The position numbers were made by a program, and so were the translations under genes. A model generated the notes under the pieces. That model worked only from the letters and a program-made list of their open reading frames with translations, did not search any database and was not told where the DNA came from. A DNA stretch of 32,343 nt from Candidatus Colivivens caballi (GTDB lineage Bacteria; Bacteroidota; Bacteroidia; Bacteroidales; Bacteroidaceae): contig JAGHSZ010000140.1 in assembly GCA_018065565.1 (NCBI GenBank), positions 1 through 32,343 of the forward strand, in the 5' to 3' direction. Shown in pieces: positions 9,001 through 18,589 of the stretch (the stretch's first letter is position 1; each line of letters begins with the position of its first letter).

Positions 9001-9330
9001 ATGAACAGACGATTCTACATAATAATATCAATAATCATGATGCTTGCGACCGCACAAGTATCTATGGCTCAGGACATGCAGAAGCAGCCTGAAATGCAAA
9101 AGCCACAGATAGAAAGCGAGATGCAGGCAGTTGAATTCACCGTTTCAAATTCAAATGTACATATCAAGAATGCAGCAAACAAAGTTCTTGAAGTGTACAA
9201 CCTTGCCGGTGTTAAAGTTTCAACAATCAGAATCGACAGTGAAGACAAAAACGTAGAACTGGGCAATCTGCCCAAGGGATGCTACATTCTGAAAATCGAC
9301 AAGACAGCCCGTAAGATTTGTATTAAGTAA
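9001..9330 (+). CDS. Small secreted protein consisting mainly of a type IX-like C-terminal sorting domain
   Basis: A 109-residue product (MNRRFYIIISIIMMLATAQ...). The signal peptide ends near SMAQ (residue ~23). A charged Gln/Met/Glu/Lys linker of about 20 residues follows, then a domain of about 65 residues. Its pattern, VEFTVSNSNVHIKN, LEVYNLAGVKVSTIRID, LGNLPKGCYILKID, KICIK, is the usual Por secretion system (T9SS type A) C-terminal signal. Nothing resembling a cargo domain precedes it. It has its own promoter and terminator and so is probably a real monocistronic gene, not the end of a broken one. An ORF can be extended upstream to a GTG at 8989, but that lies too close to the transcription start. 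The function is unknown. Confidence 0.8.
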   Translation: MNRRFYIIISIIMMLATAQVSMAQDMQKQPEMQKPQIESEMQAVEFTVSNSNVHIKNAANKVLEVYNLAGVKVSTIRIDSEDKNVELGNLPKGCYILKIDKTARKICIK

Positions 9331-9362
9331 CACTTAACCACACAAAGTGTCAGGCATAGCAG

Positions 9363-9409
9363 TTCCTTGTTTTTAGGTCAAAGCTCTCTAAAAGCAAGGA
9401 ATTGTTTTA
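9363..9409 (+). terminator. Rho-independent terminator after the small secreted protein
   Basis: A 14-bp stem with one wobble, TTCCTTGTTTTTAG (9363-9376) with CTAAAAGCAAGGAA (9388-9401), is followed by TTGTTTTAT. It separates the small secreted protein from the sigma-factor operon. Confidence 0.82.
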
Positions 9410-9521
9410 TAAACATCAGTTCACAACGAAACGGATTAAACCATTAAACTGAATTCAAGTCAAAAACAATAAAGAAAGTGACAAGAGTGACAACGATGGT
9501 TGTGCCATTGAGATACACTAA

Positions 9522-10067
9522 ATGAGCAATTTTAACGAAGACGAGATACAGGCAAAGCTGCAAGACCCGAGAACTCAGCGACAGGCCTTTGAAGATATTG
9601 TCAATCACTACGGACAGCAATTATATTGGCAGATCCGTAGGCTTGTCACATATCACGAAGATGCCGACGATGTGCTCCAAAACACATTTATTAAAGTTTG
9701 GACAAACATCAGCAGTTTTCGTGGTGAATCAAAACTCTCGACTTGGTTGTTCAAGATTGCATATAACGAAAGTATAACATTTCTCAAACATAAGCGCGAG
9801 ACACTGTCACTTGACGATGAAGAATCAGTGGTCACCAGCCAGTTGGAAAGCGATCCTTACTTCGATGGAGACGAAACACAGACAATGCTGCAAGAAGCGA
9901 TGAACACACTGCCAGACAAGCAAAGAGCAGTATTCCAAATGAAATACTTTGACGACATGAAATATGAAGACATTTCAGTGGTTACAGGCACTTCAGTCGG
10001 AGCACTCAAAGCATCATTTCATCATGCAGTGAAAAAAATTGAGGATTTTTTTAACTCTCACGATTAA
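9522..10067 (+). CDS. ECF-family RNA polymerase sigma factor
   Basis: A 181-residue extracytoplasmic-function sigma factor. Region 2 runs from FEDIVNHYGQQLYWQIRRLVTYHEDADDVLQNTFIKVW to RGESKLSTWLFKIAYN, the classic -10-recognition and core-binding helices. Region 4 is from about residue 120: TLPDKQRAVFQMKYFDDMKYEDISVVTGTSVGALKASFHHAVKKI, a helix-turn-helix. Region 3 is absent, as expected for ECF proteins. It is followed 46 bases later by a membrane protein and then a periplasmic protein on the same strand, so it likely heads an envelope-signal operon. No ordinary -33/-7 promoter was found just upstream, which would fit transcription by its own or another sigma factor. Confidence 0.93.
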   Translation: MSNFNEDEIQAKLQDPRTQRQAFEDIVNHYGQQLYWQIRRLVTYHEDADDVLQNTFIKVWTNISSFRGESKLSTWLFKIAYNESITFLKHKRETLSLDDEESVVTSQLESDPYFDGDETQTMLQEAMNTLPDKQRAVFQMKYFDDMKYEDISVVTGTSVGALKASFHHAVKKIEDFFNSHD

Positions 10068-10113
10068 ACCTTTTGAAATTTACAAAGTCATACAATCAAA
10101 CGAATATATTAAA

Positions 10114-10503
10114 ATGAAAGGAAACGAAAACATAACCATGGAAAACTTCACGAAAGCCAACCCTTTCACTGTTCCAGAGGGCTATTTTGACACTCTTACA
10201 CAAAGAGTGATGAACAGCATCGATGAGCAACAGCAAGAAGTCAAAGTGGTTGAACTGAAGCCAAAAGCACATCGACACTGGACCATGTGGGCAAGCGGCA
10301 TTGCAGCTTGTATTGCCGGAACACTGATTTGTGTCAATGTACTTGACAAGGCAGGAACAAACGCACAGCAGGCAGAACTCATCAATCAGCAGACAACTGA
10401 AGAATGCGTAACATATGATGAACAATATCAGATGGACGCCATGAATTACGCTATGGTTGACTACAACGATGTGTATAGCTACCTGTCAGGAGGCGAATAT
10501 TAA
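10114..10503 (+). CDS. Putative anti-sigma factor-like single-pass membrane protein
   Basis: About 129 residues from the ATG at 10114. The reading frame extends back to 10039 inside the sigma gene, but the ATG at 10114 or 10138 fits better. The cytoplasmic part contains NPFTVPEGYFDTLTQRVM, a signature I associate with small Bacteroidales proteins encoded after ECF sigma genes. One membrane segment follows (HWTMWASGIAACIAGTLICVNVL). The short outer part is rich in Gln, Tyr, Asp and Glu and ends VYSYLSGGEY. There is no HxxxCxxC zinc anti-sigma motif. Its role as sigma-factor partner is inferred from position and topology. Confidence 0.72.
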   Translation: MKGNENITMENFTKANPFTVPEGYFDTLTQRVMNSIDEQQQEVKVVELKPKAHRHWTMWASGIAACIAGTLICVNVLDKAGTNAQQAELINQQTTEECVTYDEQYQMDAMNYAMVDYNDVYSYLSGGEY

Positions 10504-10545
10504 AAAGTTTGTGGTATATAAAGCATTTTAAACAAAGCATTTATA

Positions 10546-11094
10546 ATGAAACGCTATTTTATCATATTGGCACTTGCAATACTACCGGCAATAGCGGTAG
10601 CTCAGCAACACCCATGGCAGCAAGGAGGCAATACTCCACAACCATGGCGACCTGGGCAGCAAGTTCCTGGATTTAATATGCCACAGCCACAACAGTTTTC
10701 ACCAGAAGCATACAAAAAACATCTGGAGCAATACATTACAGAACATGCCGGACTCACACAGCAGGAAGGTCAGAAGTTCTTCCCTATGCTCCACGAGATG
10801 ATGGCAAAGCAACGCGAAGTACAGGGCAAGCGACATGCCAACCTACGCAAAGGCAACGAAGCAAAGAGCGAAGTTGACTTTGAGAAGTTGCTCAACCAAA
10901 ATGCAGAATTGTCAATCGAAGAAAGCCGCATAGAACTGATGTACTACAAAAAGTTCCATCGCGTCCTTTCATGGGAGAAAATCTACAAGGTGAACGGAGC
11001 TCTCTATATGTTCAACATGGAAGCGCTCCGCAGATTTACTCCGCAGCGTCCAGCAGGACAATGGCCTGGACAACAACGGCAAAACAAAAAATAA
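10546..11094 (+). CDS. Periplasmic Spy/CpxP-like helical protein
   Basis: A 182-residue exported protein with signal peptide MKRYFIILALAILPAIAVAQ. A Pro/Gln/Trp-rich stretch (HPWQQGG to QPQQF) is followed by a mostly helical, highly charged body. That body contains LTQQEGQKFFPMLHEMMAKQREVQGKR, which resembles the LTxxQ-type region of Spy/CpxP periplasmic chaperones. The C-terminus is again rich in Pro, Gln and Arg. It lies 42 bases after the membrane protein, so it probably belongs to the sigma-factor operon, as an envelope stress effector or sensor. Assignment to the Spy family is tentative. Confidence 0.72.
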   Translation: MKRYFIILALAILPAIAVAQQHPWQQGGNTPQPWRPGQQVPGFNMPQPQQFSPEAYKKHLEQYITEHAGLTQQEGQKFFPMLHEMMAKQREVQGKRHANLRKGNEAKSEVDFEKLLNQNAELSIEESRIELMYYKKFHRVLSWEKIYKVNGALYMFNMEALRRFTPQRPAGQWPGQQRQNKK

Positions 11095-11176
11095 AGATTT
11101 TTCAATCTCAATAAGGAAATACATACATTGGCAAAAGTAATAAGTAGAAACTTTTTTATAATTGTTGTTTTTTTGG

Positions 11177-11213
11177 AGTGGTTGTACATGTGAATGTGCA
11201 ATCACTTTTTTTT
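11177..11213 (+). terminator. Rho-independent terminator of the ECF sigma operon
   Basis: A 12-bp stem with two wobble pairs, AGTGGTTGTACA (11177-11188) with TGTGCAATCACT (11195-11206), is followed by eight T bases. The rest of the 302-base gap (11095-11396) holds only the MATE promoter. Confidence 0.82.
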
Positions 11214-11364
11214 GAGATTAGTTATGTCCACTTGGCAAGCCAACAAAAACCAGGTTCATCAGCCGATGAGCAATCAAGATAGCAATCAGCCATTTATACA
11301 AAAAGCAGTGAAGTACCGCCACAAATAATACAAGTTAATAGATGGTATTTCATCAATTATTTTG

Positions 11365-11372
11365 TACCTTTG
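11365..11372 (+). promoter_or_regulatory. -7 box (TACCTTTG) of the MATE exporter operon
   Basis: TACCTTTG fits TAnnTTTG, and transcription would start near 11378, 19 bases before the ATG at 11397. This rules out the in-frame TTG at 11370 as a start. The -33 element is not clear. Confidence 0.65.
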
Positions 11373-11396
11373 TACTCAAAATCACGAATACACATA

Positions 11397-12764
11397 ATGC
11401 AGCAAAAAAAATCCCCAAAAGAATTAGGGACGGAACCCATAGGCAAGCTCTTGATGCAATATGCCATACCGGCAGTCATCTCGATGCTTGCTGCATCCAT
11501 TTACAATATAGTTGACCGTGCATTTCTGGGACAGGGTGTCGGTCCACTCGCAATTGCAGGACTTGCAGTGACATTCCCAATCATGAACTTGTCGGCATCG
11601 TTCGGTGCAATGATCGGAGCAGGCGGGTCCACCCTACTCTCCATTAAGTTGGGACAACGAGATTACGAAACAGCAGAAAGAGTACTTGGCAACATTGTTT
11701 CGCTCAATGTGGTAATTGGTGCCATTTTTGCACTTCTCGCCATAATCTTCATCGACCCGATACTGTTGTTCTTCGGTGCAAGCGACAACACCATAGATTA
11801 TGCACGCGAATATATGCTGATAATCCTGTATGGCAATATCATCTGTCACCTTAATCACGGATTGGTCAGCGTGCAGCGTGTTACAGGTCACCCCAACAAA
11901 GCAATGATTGCGACACTCATGGGTGTATGCATAAATGTTGCACTTGACTGGTTGCTGATTATAGTGTTCAAATGGGGAATTGCAGGTGCAGCCATCGCGA
12001 CTGTCATATCACAGACAATATCCACTATATATATTACAGTGGCACTATGCAACAAGAAAGATATGATCCGTCTTCACAAGGGCATCTATGAAATGAAGCG
12101 CCGCATTGTCAAGAACATTTTTGCCATCGGCATCAGTCCGTTCTGTATGCAGTTGTGTATGTGCCTGGTTGTGATTCTCATCAACCGAGGACTGTTGCAC
12201 CATGGTGGCGACCTTGCCATCGGAGCATATGGTATTGTCAACGGAATCACCTTCACATTCATCATGATTGTGATGGGTATCAACCAGGGAATGCAGCCTA
12301 TTGCTGGTTACAACTATGGTGCAAAGCAATACGACCGTGTGGTACGAGTACTGAAATACTCTATTTTATATGCAACAATCGTAATGTGCTGCAGTTTCAT
12401 ACTATGTGAATTCTTCCCAGAAATCACAATTGAGATATTTACAGATGACCCTGAATTGACAGCGTTAGCAGTTGAAGGCATGAAAATCATTGTGCTGATG
12501 ACCCCACTTGTAGGTTTTCAGATTGTCACAGGAAACTTCTTCCAGTCAATCGGAATGGCAAAAAAGAGCATATTTCTCTCTCTGTGCCGTCAGTTGATTT
12601 TCCTCATACCAATGTTGCTTATACTTCCGAACTTCATGGGAACTAAAGGAGTATGGGCCAGTATAACAATAGCAGATGGCGTCAGCGTCATCACAGCAGG
12701 AGTCATGCTTTGGCATTTCTTCAAGAAAGGTAATTTCAACCAGACAGACATCGACCTGGACTAA
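11397..12764 (+). CDS. MATE family multidrug/sodium antiporter
   Basis: A 455-residue, 12-helix inner-membrane exporter of the MepA-like MATE branch. The N-terminal segment is KELGTEPIGKLLMQYAIPAVISM, then NIVDRAFLGQGVGPLAIAGLAVTFPIMNL and IGAGGSTLLSIKLGQ, the typical first-half MATE block. The second half repeats the layout (GISPFCMQLCMCLVVILINRGL, GIVNGITFTFIMIVMGINQGMQPIAGYNYGAKQYDRV). Family members extrude cationic drugs or metabolites using Na+ or H+ gradients; the substrate here is unknown. The start is set by the promoter. It is likely co-transcribed with the cytidylate-kinase-like gene 30 bases downstream. Confidence 0.94.
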   Translation: MQQKKSPKELGTEPIGKLLMQYAIPAVISMLAASIYNIVDRAFLGQGVGPLAIAGLAVTFPIMNLSASFGAMIGAGGSTLLSIKLGQRDYETAERVLGNIVSLNVVIGAIFALLAIIFIDPILLFFGASDNTIDYAREYMLIILYGNIICHLNHGLVSVQRVTGHPNKAMIATLMGVCINVALDWLLIIVFKWGIAGAAIATVISQTISTIYITVALCNKKDMIRLHKGIYEMKRRIVKNIFAIGISPFCMQLCMCLVVILINRGLLHHGGDLAIGAYGIVNGITFTFIMIVMGINQGMQPIAGYNYGAKQYDRVVRVLKYSILYATIVMCCSFILCEFFPEITIEIFTDDPELTALAVEGMKIIVLMTPLVGFQIVTGNFFQSIGMAKKSIFLSLCRQLIFLIPMLLILPNFMGTKGVWASITIADGVSVITAGVMLWHFFKKGNFNQTDIDLD

Positions 12765-12794
12765 GCAGTAAAAAAGCAAAAAGCACCAAAAGAC

Positions 12795-13421
12795 ATGGAA
12801 CCTTACGCAATCACTATCGGCCGTGAACTTGGCAGCGGCGGCAAAATAATCGGTGAACAGTTGGCAAAGGAACTGAATATACCAATCTATGACCGCAGAC
12901 TCATCAAGATGGCAGCACAAGAAAGCGGTTTTTCGCCAGAAATGTTCAGAAATGCTGATGAACGCACAAGTTATGGCATGATGTCAGCAATGGTCAAGAC
13001 CGTCACTTCGGCATTCTCAAACATTACCGGCATGTACGACAGCAGCATCAGCGACGAGTCGCTCTTCAAGATTCAATCTGACATCATACTTCAGAAGACC
13101 AGCACTGAAAGCTGCATCATAGTAGGGCGTTGCGCTGATTACATTCTGCGCAAACATCCACGGCATCTCAACCTGTTCATTCGTGCCAACATGGACGAAC
13201 GCATCCAGCGTGTTCGCGACCGTGAAATTCTGTCAGCTGACGAAGCACGGGACATGATTTTGGCAGAAGACAAAAAGCGAGCAGAATATCACGACTTCTA
13301 CTGCGAAACCAACTGGGGAGACTCACGCGCATACGACCTTTGCATCAATTCCTCAATACTTGGCGTAGAAGGTACGGCACAGTTCCTGCTCCAATACATA
13401 AAGAATTACTTCGGACTATAA
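12795..13421 (+). CDS. Cytidylate kinase-like P-loop protein
   Basis: A 208-residue P-loop protein of the Cytidylate_kin2 type. The phosphate loop is GRELGSGGKIIGEQLAKEL near the N-terminus. A mid-protein IIVGRCADYILR strand and Arg-rich helices (RIQRVRDREILSADEARDM) match the family's LID region, followed by DKKRAEYHDFYC. It is distinct from canonical CMP kinase, which is about 225 residues with a conserved GTDMG-type NMP-binding region, so the substrate is uncertain. It follows the MATE gene closely and probably shares its message. No terminator is visible before the ABC-F gene 80 bases downstream, so a three-gene unit is possible. Confidence 0.85.
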   Translation: MEPYAITIGRELGSGGKIIGEQLAKELNIPIYDRRLIKMAAQESGFSPEMFRNADERTSYGMMSAMVKTVTSAFSNITGMYDSSISDESLFKIQSDIILQKTSTESCIIVGRCADYILRKHPRHLNLFIRANMDERIQRVRDREILSADEARDMILAEDKKRAEYHDFYCETNWGDSRAYDLCINSSILGVEGTAQFLLQYIKNYFGL

Positions 13422-13495
13422 GAATACTACACACCAGTTTTGAGAGTGACATACAGGTACACATACAGATATCATAAGTAATAAAAGAGACATAA

Positions 13496-15124
<1,629 letters not shown>

Positions 15125-15260
15125 CCACATTGCAGTCCAGGCCATAAAACAGGTCAATTAAGGGCACCGAACTATGGTACTGCAATCTGTTAGTAACGAT
15201 AAAGGATATTCATTTGAAAATAGCCATATAAATTAATCAAAACAACTAATCAAGAATCAC

Positions 15261-16262
15261 ATGGAAGCAAATAACGAAAAACTCAAAGCCTTGCAAGCCG
15301 CAATGGCAAAGATAGAAAAGGACTTCGGCAAAGGAAGCATCATGATGATGGGCGATGACAACATCGAAAAGGTGGATGTCATCCCTACTGGAAGTCTCAG
15401 TCTCGACCTCGCGCTCGGCGTTGGCGGTTACCCAAAGGGACGAATCATCGAAATTTACGGTCCTGAATCATCAGGAAAGACCACTCTTGCCATTCATGCC
15501 ATAGCAGAGTGTCAGAAGGCTGGCGGTATCGCAGCATTCATCGATGCCGAGCATGCTTTCGACCGTTTCTACGCACAGAATCTGGGCGTCAACATTTCAG
15601 AACTTCTGATCTCACAACCTGACAATGGTGAGCAGGCACTTGAAATTGCAGACCAACTTATTCGTTCAGCAGCAGTTGACATCGTTGTTGTCGATTCAGT
15701 TGCAGCACTTACTCCAAAGGCTGAAATTGAAGGTGACATGGGTGACAACAAAGTCGGACTTCAGGCTCGCCTCATGAGCCAGGCTCTGCGCAAACTCACT
15801 GCAACAATCAGCCGTACCAACACCACTTGTATTTTCATCAACCAGTTGCGCGAGAAGATTGGCATCATGTTTGGCAACCCTGAGACCACCACTGGTGGTA
15901 ATGCACTGAAATTCTATGCATCAGTTCGAATTGACATCCGCAAGAAGGAAACCATGAAGAACGGTGACGATGCCATTGGTAATACAGTCAAAGTCAAAGT
16001 TGTCAAGAACAAGGTTGCGCCTCCATTCCGCAAGTGCGAGTTCGACATTATGTTTGGCAAAGGCATCTCACGCTCTGGCGAACTGCTCGACCTCGGAGTA
16101 GAATACAATGTCATCAAAAAGAGCGGAAGTTGGTTTAGTTACAACGACAGCAAACTTGCACAAGGTCGTGAAGCTACAAAGCAGTTGATTGAAGACAATC
16201 CAGACTTAGCAGCAGAACTGGAAGAACAGATTCGCGAAGCAATCAAAGGCAATCAGCAATAG
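15261..16262 (+). CDS. recA: Recombinase A
   Basis: DNA strand-exchange protein and LexA co-protease. Its 333 residues are near the usual length, with a short C-terminal tail. Walker [10 protein letters not shown] is at 67-75. Other core motifs are [13 protein letters not shown], the Walker B strand [13 protein letters not shown], loop 1 (EIEGDMGD), and loop 2 with the [10 protein letters not shown] and [19 protein letters not shown] block. The C-terminal domain is shortened but ends in an acidic helix ([16 protein letters not shown]). A weak -7-like TTCATTTG lies at 15209-15216; no SOS box of known type was recognised. Convergent with the LysR gene across a repeat-rich gap. Confidence 0.99.
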   Translation: MEANNEKLKALQAAMAKIEKDFGKGSIMMMGDDNIEKVDVIPTGSLSLDLALGVGGYPKGRIIEIYGPESSGKTTLAIHAIAECQKAGGIAAFIDAEHAFDRFYAQNLGVNISELLISQPDNGEQALEIADQLIRSAAVDIVVVDSVAALTPKAEIEGDMGDNKVGLQARLMSQALRKLTATISRTNTTCIFINQLREKIGIMFGNPETTTGGNALKFYASVRIDIRKKETMKNGDDAIGNTVKVKVVKNKVAPPFRKCEFDIMFGKGISRSGELLDLGVEYNVIKKSGSWFSYNDSKLAQGREATKQLIEDNPDLAAELEEQIREAIKGNQQ

Positions 16263-16359
16263 TGCTGGATGAACTACAAAAGCACGCTGCATAAATACAC
16301 ATAGCAGAAATATTCGGGCTAACAACCATGCAAAAGTTGACAAGCAGTTCCCTTACTAT

Positions 16360-16416
16360 GATGCAAATTCAAAAATAGGATGCTGATTCAGTAACAGGAT
16401 GCTGGTTCAAAAACAG
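16360..16416. repeat. Three tandem 19-bp units after recA
   Basis: Units at 16360-16378, 16379-16397 and 16398-16416 are in exact 19-base phase and share gatgc, ttca and a closing -a-ag. They lie just before the recA terminator, hence in the 3' part of the recA message. Confidence 0.8.
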
Positions 16417-16418
16417 TC

Positions 16419-16466
16419 AAGTGGGTGACCAATGCTAAATGCATGTATGGTCACCCACTTTGTTTT
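16419..16466 (+). terminator. recA transcription terminator
   Basis: A perfect 12-bp stem, AAGTGGGTGACC (16419-16430) with GGTCACCCACTT (16449-16460), has an 18-base loop and is followed by TGTTTT. It lies 157 bases after the recA stop. Confidence 0.82.
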
Positions 16467-16508
16467 CATATGTTGATGCGTGTCTGTGTGTTGTTTTCAG
16501 GTTCAACC

Positions 16509-16605
16509 AAGAATGACTATTAGACCGTTAACCACGATGACTATCAGACTGTTAAGTAAGATGGCTATTAGGCTGTTAAGCAAGAATGGTTAATAGACTG
16601 TTAGC
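16509..16605. repeat. Four tandem 24-25-bp units between recA and the LysR gene
   Basis: Units at 16509-16533, 16534-16557, 16558-16581 and 16582-16605 share the pattern aagAtgrCTAtTAGaCtGTTAag. The unit differs in length and sequence from the 19-bp array 100 bases away. It sits in the middle of the 411-base convergent gap, beyond the recA terminator; the remainder (16606-16673) shows nothing else clear. Confidence 0.8.
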
Positions 16606-16673
16606 ATTAATAAGCCCGTTATCATCATAACGCTAATGAACGATTTGGGATAATGGCAGATTTGATTTTATGC

Positions 16674-17567
16674 TCAGTCTTTCAGTAAACGTACAATAGG
16701 TGAATCGCGAAGCATCTGAATAAAAGTCTGTGCGCTTCGCTTTCTATATACATCCTTCAAGACAATGACACAGCCTGACAGTGTGCGGTTAGGTATTTCC
16801 AGAGGTACAGCAACAAGATCCTTATGACGAGCAATAGTACTGCTAGGCAATATGGTGGCAAGACGGCTGCTCTCAACCAGTTCAAGCAAGAAGTTAAGTT
16901 CATTCAGTTCGATGCGTACATGGAGTTTAACTCCTGCTTCACGCAATGCATTGTTGAGAGTTCGGCGTCCCTGCACATTTTTCGAAGGCAATGCCATCGG
17001 GTAGTTCGCAATTTCAGCCAGTGTCAAGATTTTCCTGTTACACAGTGGATTGTCTTTTCTTACCACAAAACACAGGTCAGATGTAAAAAGTTCGTGATAG
17101 TCAATTTCGTCCTCGTAGTTGCCGGAACGGTATGCCAGAGCAAAGTCGATTTCACGCTTGCGAAGCATCTCAACCAAAGTGCAAGAGTGAGCATAATAGA
17201 CATTCAGATTGACATTCTTATACTCAACAAGAAACTCTTTCATGGTATGAGCAAAAATGTCGCAGAACGAGTGTGTCACACCAATGTTGAGCGAACCCGT
17301 CATCAAATTGCGGATGTCGGATAGTTGGGTCTTGCACAGGTCGGCATCATAGAGTGTTGCTTTCGCCAATGGCACCAGCCGTTCACCATATTCAGTCAGT
17401 GTGACCTTGTGCGAATCGCGTTTCAGAAGGATGCATCCGAGTTCATCCTCCAATTGTTTGATCTGCTGTGACAGCGTACTCTGAGAAATGTAAAGCAAAC
17501 GAGCCGCTTCAGAGAAACTTTTTTTATCGGCTGTCATGTAAAAATACTTCAGTTGTCTCAGTTCCAT
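16674..17567 (-). CDS. LysR-type transcriptional regulator
   Basis: A 297-residue regulator of full LTTR length. The N-terminal winged helix-turn-helix reads MELRQLKYFYMTADKKSFSEAARLL, then YISQSTLSQQIKQLEDELGCILLKR and VTLTEYGERLVPLA. The C-terminal two-lobe inducer-binding domain begins around residue 90 (GSLNIGVTHSFCDIF). The overall look is of the CynR/CysB-like group, not OxyR: no paired redox Cys is evident. The effector is unknown. The promoter just upstream is covered by a dyad, suggesting autoregulation. No divergent target gene is present; the next gene upstream (aquaporin) is on the same strand and followed by a terminator. Confidence 0.94.
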   Translation of the reverse strand: MELRQLKYFYMTADKKSFSEAARLLYISQSTLSQQIKQLEDELGCILLKRDSHKVTLTEYGERLVPLAKATLYDADLCKTQLSDIRNLMTGSLNIGVTHSFCDIFAHTMKEFLVEYKNVNLNVYYAHSCTLVEMLRKREIDFALAYRSGNYEDEIDYHELFTSDLCFVVRKDNPLCNRKILTLAEIANYPMALPSKNVQGRRTLNNALREAGVKLHVRIELNELNFLLELVESSRLATILPSSTIARHKDLVAVPLEIPNRTLSGCVIVLKDVYRKRSAQTFIQMLRDSPIVRLLKD

Positions 17568-17626
17568 GTTAGTCTATGCTTTGCAGTTGTTGGTTAATGA
17601 AAGTGTTTGTTGATTGATTTCGGGTG

Positions 17627-17657
17627 CAAAGATAAGCAATGTTTTATAATAGCCAAA
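17627..17657 (-). promoter_or_regulatory. Promoter of the LysR gene (- strand)
   Basis: Read on the - strand, TTTG (17654-17657) and TATCTTTG (17627-17634) are spaced by 19 bases, a close match to the Bacteroidetes consensus. The -7 box lies 59 bases upstream of the start codon. Confidence 0.8.
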
Positions 17658-17684
17658 ACAATTGGCTATCGTTTTTTTCGATAG
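17649..17684. promoter_or_regulatory. Overlapping dyads: candidate LysR operator
   Basis: ATAGCCAA (17649-17656) and TTGGCTAT (17662-17669) form an 8-bp dyad with a 5-base centre. It shares bases with a second dyad, CTATCG (17666-17671) and CGATAG (17679-17684), around a run of seven T. The first dyad covers the -33 element of the LysR promoter. LTTRs usually bind such interrupted dyads and repress themselves; that this is the operator is inference. Confidence 0.55.
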
Positions 17685-17733
17685 TTCATATTTGTATAAA
17701 TAAAGAGATGTCAGCAGTAGCAAAGTTGCAAAC

Positions 17734-17778
17734 AAAAAGTACTCATTGAGACATGTATTCCCAATGAGTACTTTTTTA
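17734..17778 (-). terminator. Bidirectional-looking terminator after the aquaporin gene
   Basis: A perfect 11-bp stem, AGTACTCATTG (17738-17748) with CAATGAGTACT (17762-17772), is flanked by A-run and T-run and so can act on either strand. The aquaporin gene reads into it. A second 9-bp hairpin, CATCTTCGC/GCGAAGATG, lies between it and the stop codon at 17785-17809, without a T tract. Confidence 0.82.
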
Positions 17779-17827
17779 TTATGTCATCTTCGCAAGAGGA
17801 GCGAAGATGAGAAGTGAGTGTCAAGGT

Positions 17828-18496
17828 TTACTTATCGCTACCGATAACCTTCCAGATGCCAGCAGCAAGAGCACCACCAACAAATGGACCAACGATGAAT
17901 ACCCAAAGCTGTGCAAGAGCATCACCGCCCTGGAATACAGCAGGAGCGATTGAACGAGCCGGATTTACAGAAGTACCTGTGTAGTGAATACCTACAAGGT
18001 GAATGAGAATGAGTGACAGACCGATTGCAAGACCTGCAAACTGGCCAGCACCCTTTTTCTCGTCAGTTGTACCAAGTACTACGAGTACAAAGATACAAGT
18101 GAGAACGATTTCAGCAATAAGTCCGTTCACAACTGTGCCTGAGCAAGCATTTGCGCCAGTAGTAGTGCCTTCTGCGAGTTCTGGAGATGTTGAAACAAGA
18201 GCATACAGGATGGCTGAACCGATGAATGCGCCGATGACCTGGAAAATCATGTACATACCAGCATCCTTAGCGCTGATTCTCTTTGTCAGTAAGCATCCGA
18301 GTGTGATAGCCGGATTGATGTGACAGCCTGATACACCACCAATAGTGTATGCCATCGCTACTACTGCAAGACCAAACGCAACTGCTGTGCCTACCACAGA
18401 AGCGACATCACATCCACAGTTGAGACTTACTGCTGTTCCACATCCTAAAAGTACGAGCACCATTGTGCCGACCATTTCTGCTAAATACTTCTTCAT
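17828..18496 (-). CDS. aqpZ: Aquaporin Z-type water channel
   Basis: A 222-residue, six-helix major intrinsic protein. Both NPA boxes are intact: HINPAIT (N at 61) and TSVNPARS (N at 178). The aromatic/arginine selectivity residues match the water-specific AqpZ pattern by spacing: Phe41, His166, Thr175 and Arg181, with His and Arg 15 apart as in E. coli AqpZ. A glycerol facilitator would have a smaller residue in place of His and an Asp after the second NPA Arg. It has its own promoter and a strong terminator, so it is monocistronic. Confidence 0.95.
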   Translation of the reverse strand: MKKYLAEMVGTMVLVLLGCGTAVSLNCGCDVASVVGTAVAFGLAVVAMAYTIGGVSGCHINPAITLGCLLTKRISAKDAGMYMIFQVIGAFIGSAILYALVSTSPELAEGTTTGANACSGTVVNGLIAEIVLTCIFVLVVLGTTDEKKGAGQFAGLAIGLSLILIHLVGIHYTGTSVNPARSIAPAVFQGGDALAQLWVFIVGPFVGGALAAGIWKVIGSDK

Positions 18497-18554
18497 AATT
18501 AAATTAGTTTTTAAAGGTTAATATTATTTGAGTCTGTTTTAACATTATCGGTTG

Positions 18555-18586
18555 CAAAAATAGGAATAAATCTTGAAACTCACAAA
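18555..18586 (-). promoter_or_regulatory. aqpZ promoter (- strand)
   Basis: On the - strand, TTTG (18583-18586) and TATTTTTG (18555-18562) are 20 bases apart. The -33 lies at the very end of the upstream CotH gene (stop at 18590), so the promoter abuts that gene's 3' end; no terminator is visible between them. Confidence 0.75.
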
Positions 18587-18589
18587 TAA

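Noticed and set aside
10039..10113. N-terminal extension of the anti-sigma-like protein into the sigma gene
   Set aside because: It overlaps the end of region 4 of the sigma factor, and the extension does not look like protein. The ATG at 10114 follows the sigma stop by 46 bases.
11370..11396. Longer N-terminus of the MATE protein from the TTG at 11370
   Set aside because: The TTG overlaps the -7 box TACCTTTG; the ATG at 11397 lies at a normal distance.
16674..17567. OxyR identity for the LysR protein
   Set aside because: The ATAG/CTAT quartets suggested OxyR, but their spacing (13 and 11) does not match the 7-base OxyR spacing and the protein lacks an evident redox Cys pair.
17785..17809. 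Hairpin CATCTTCGC/GCGAAGATG as a second terminator
   Set aside because: The stem is perfect, but no T run follows on either strand; the terminator at 17734-17778 explains the gene end. It may be a processing or stability hairpin.
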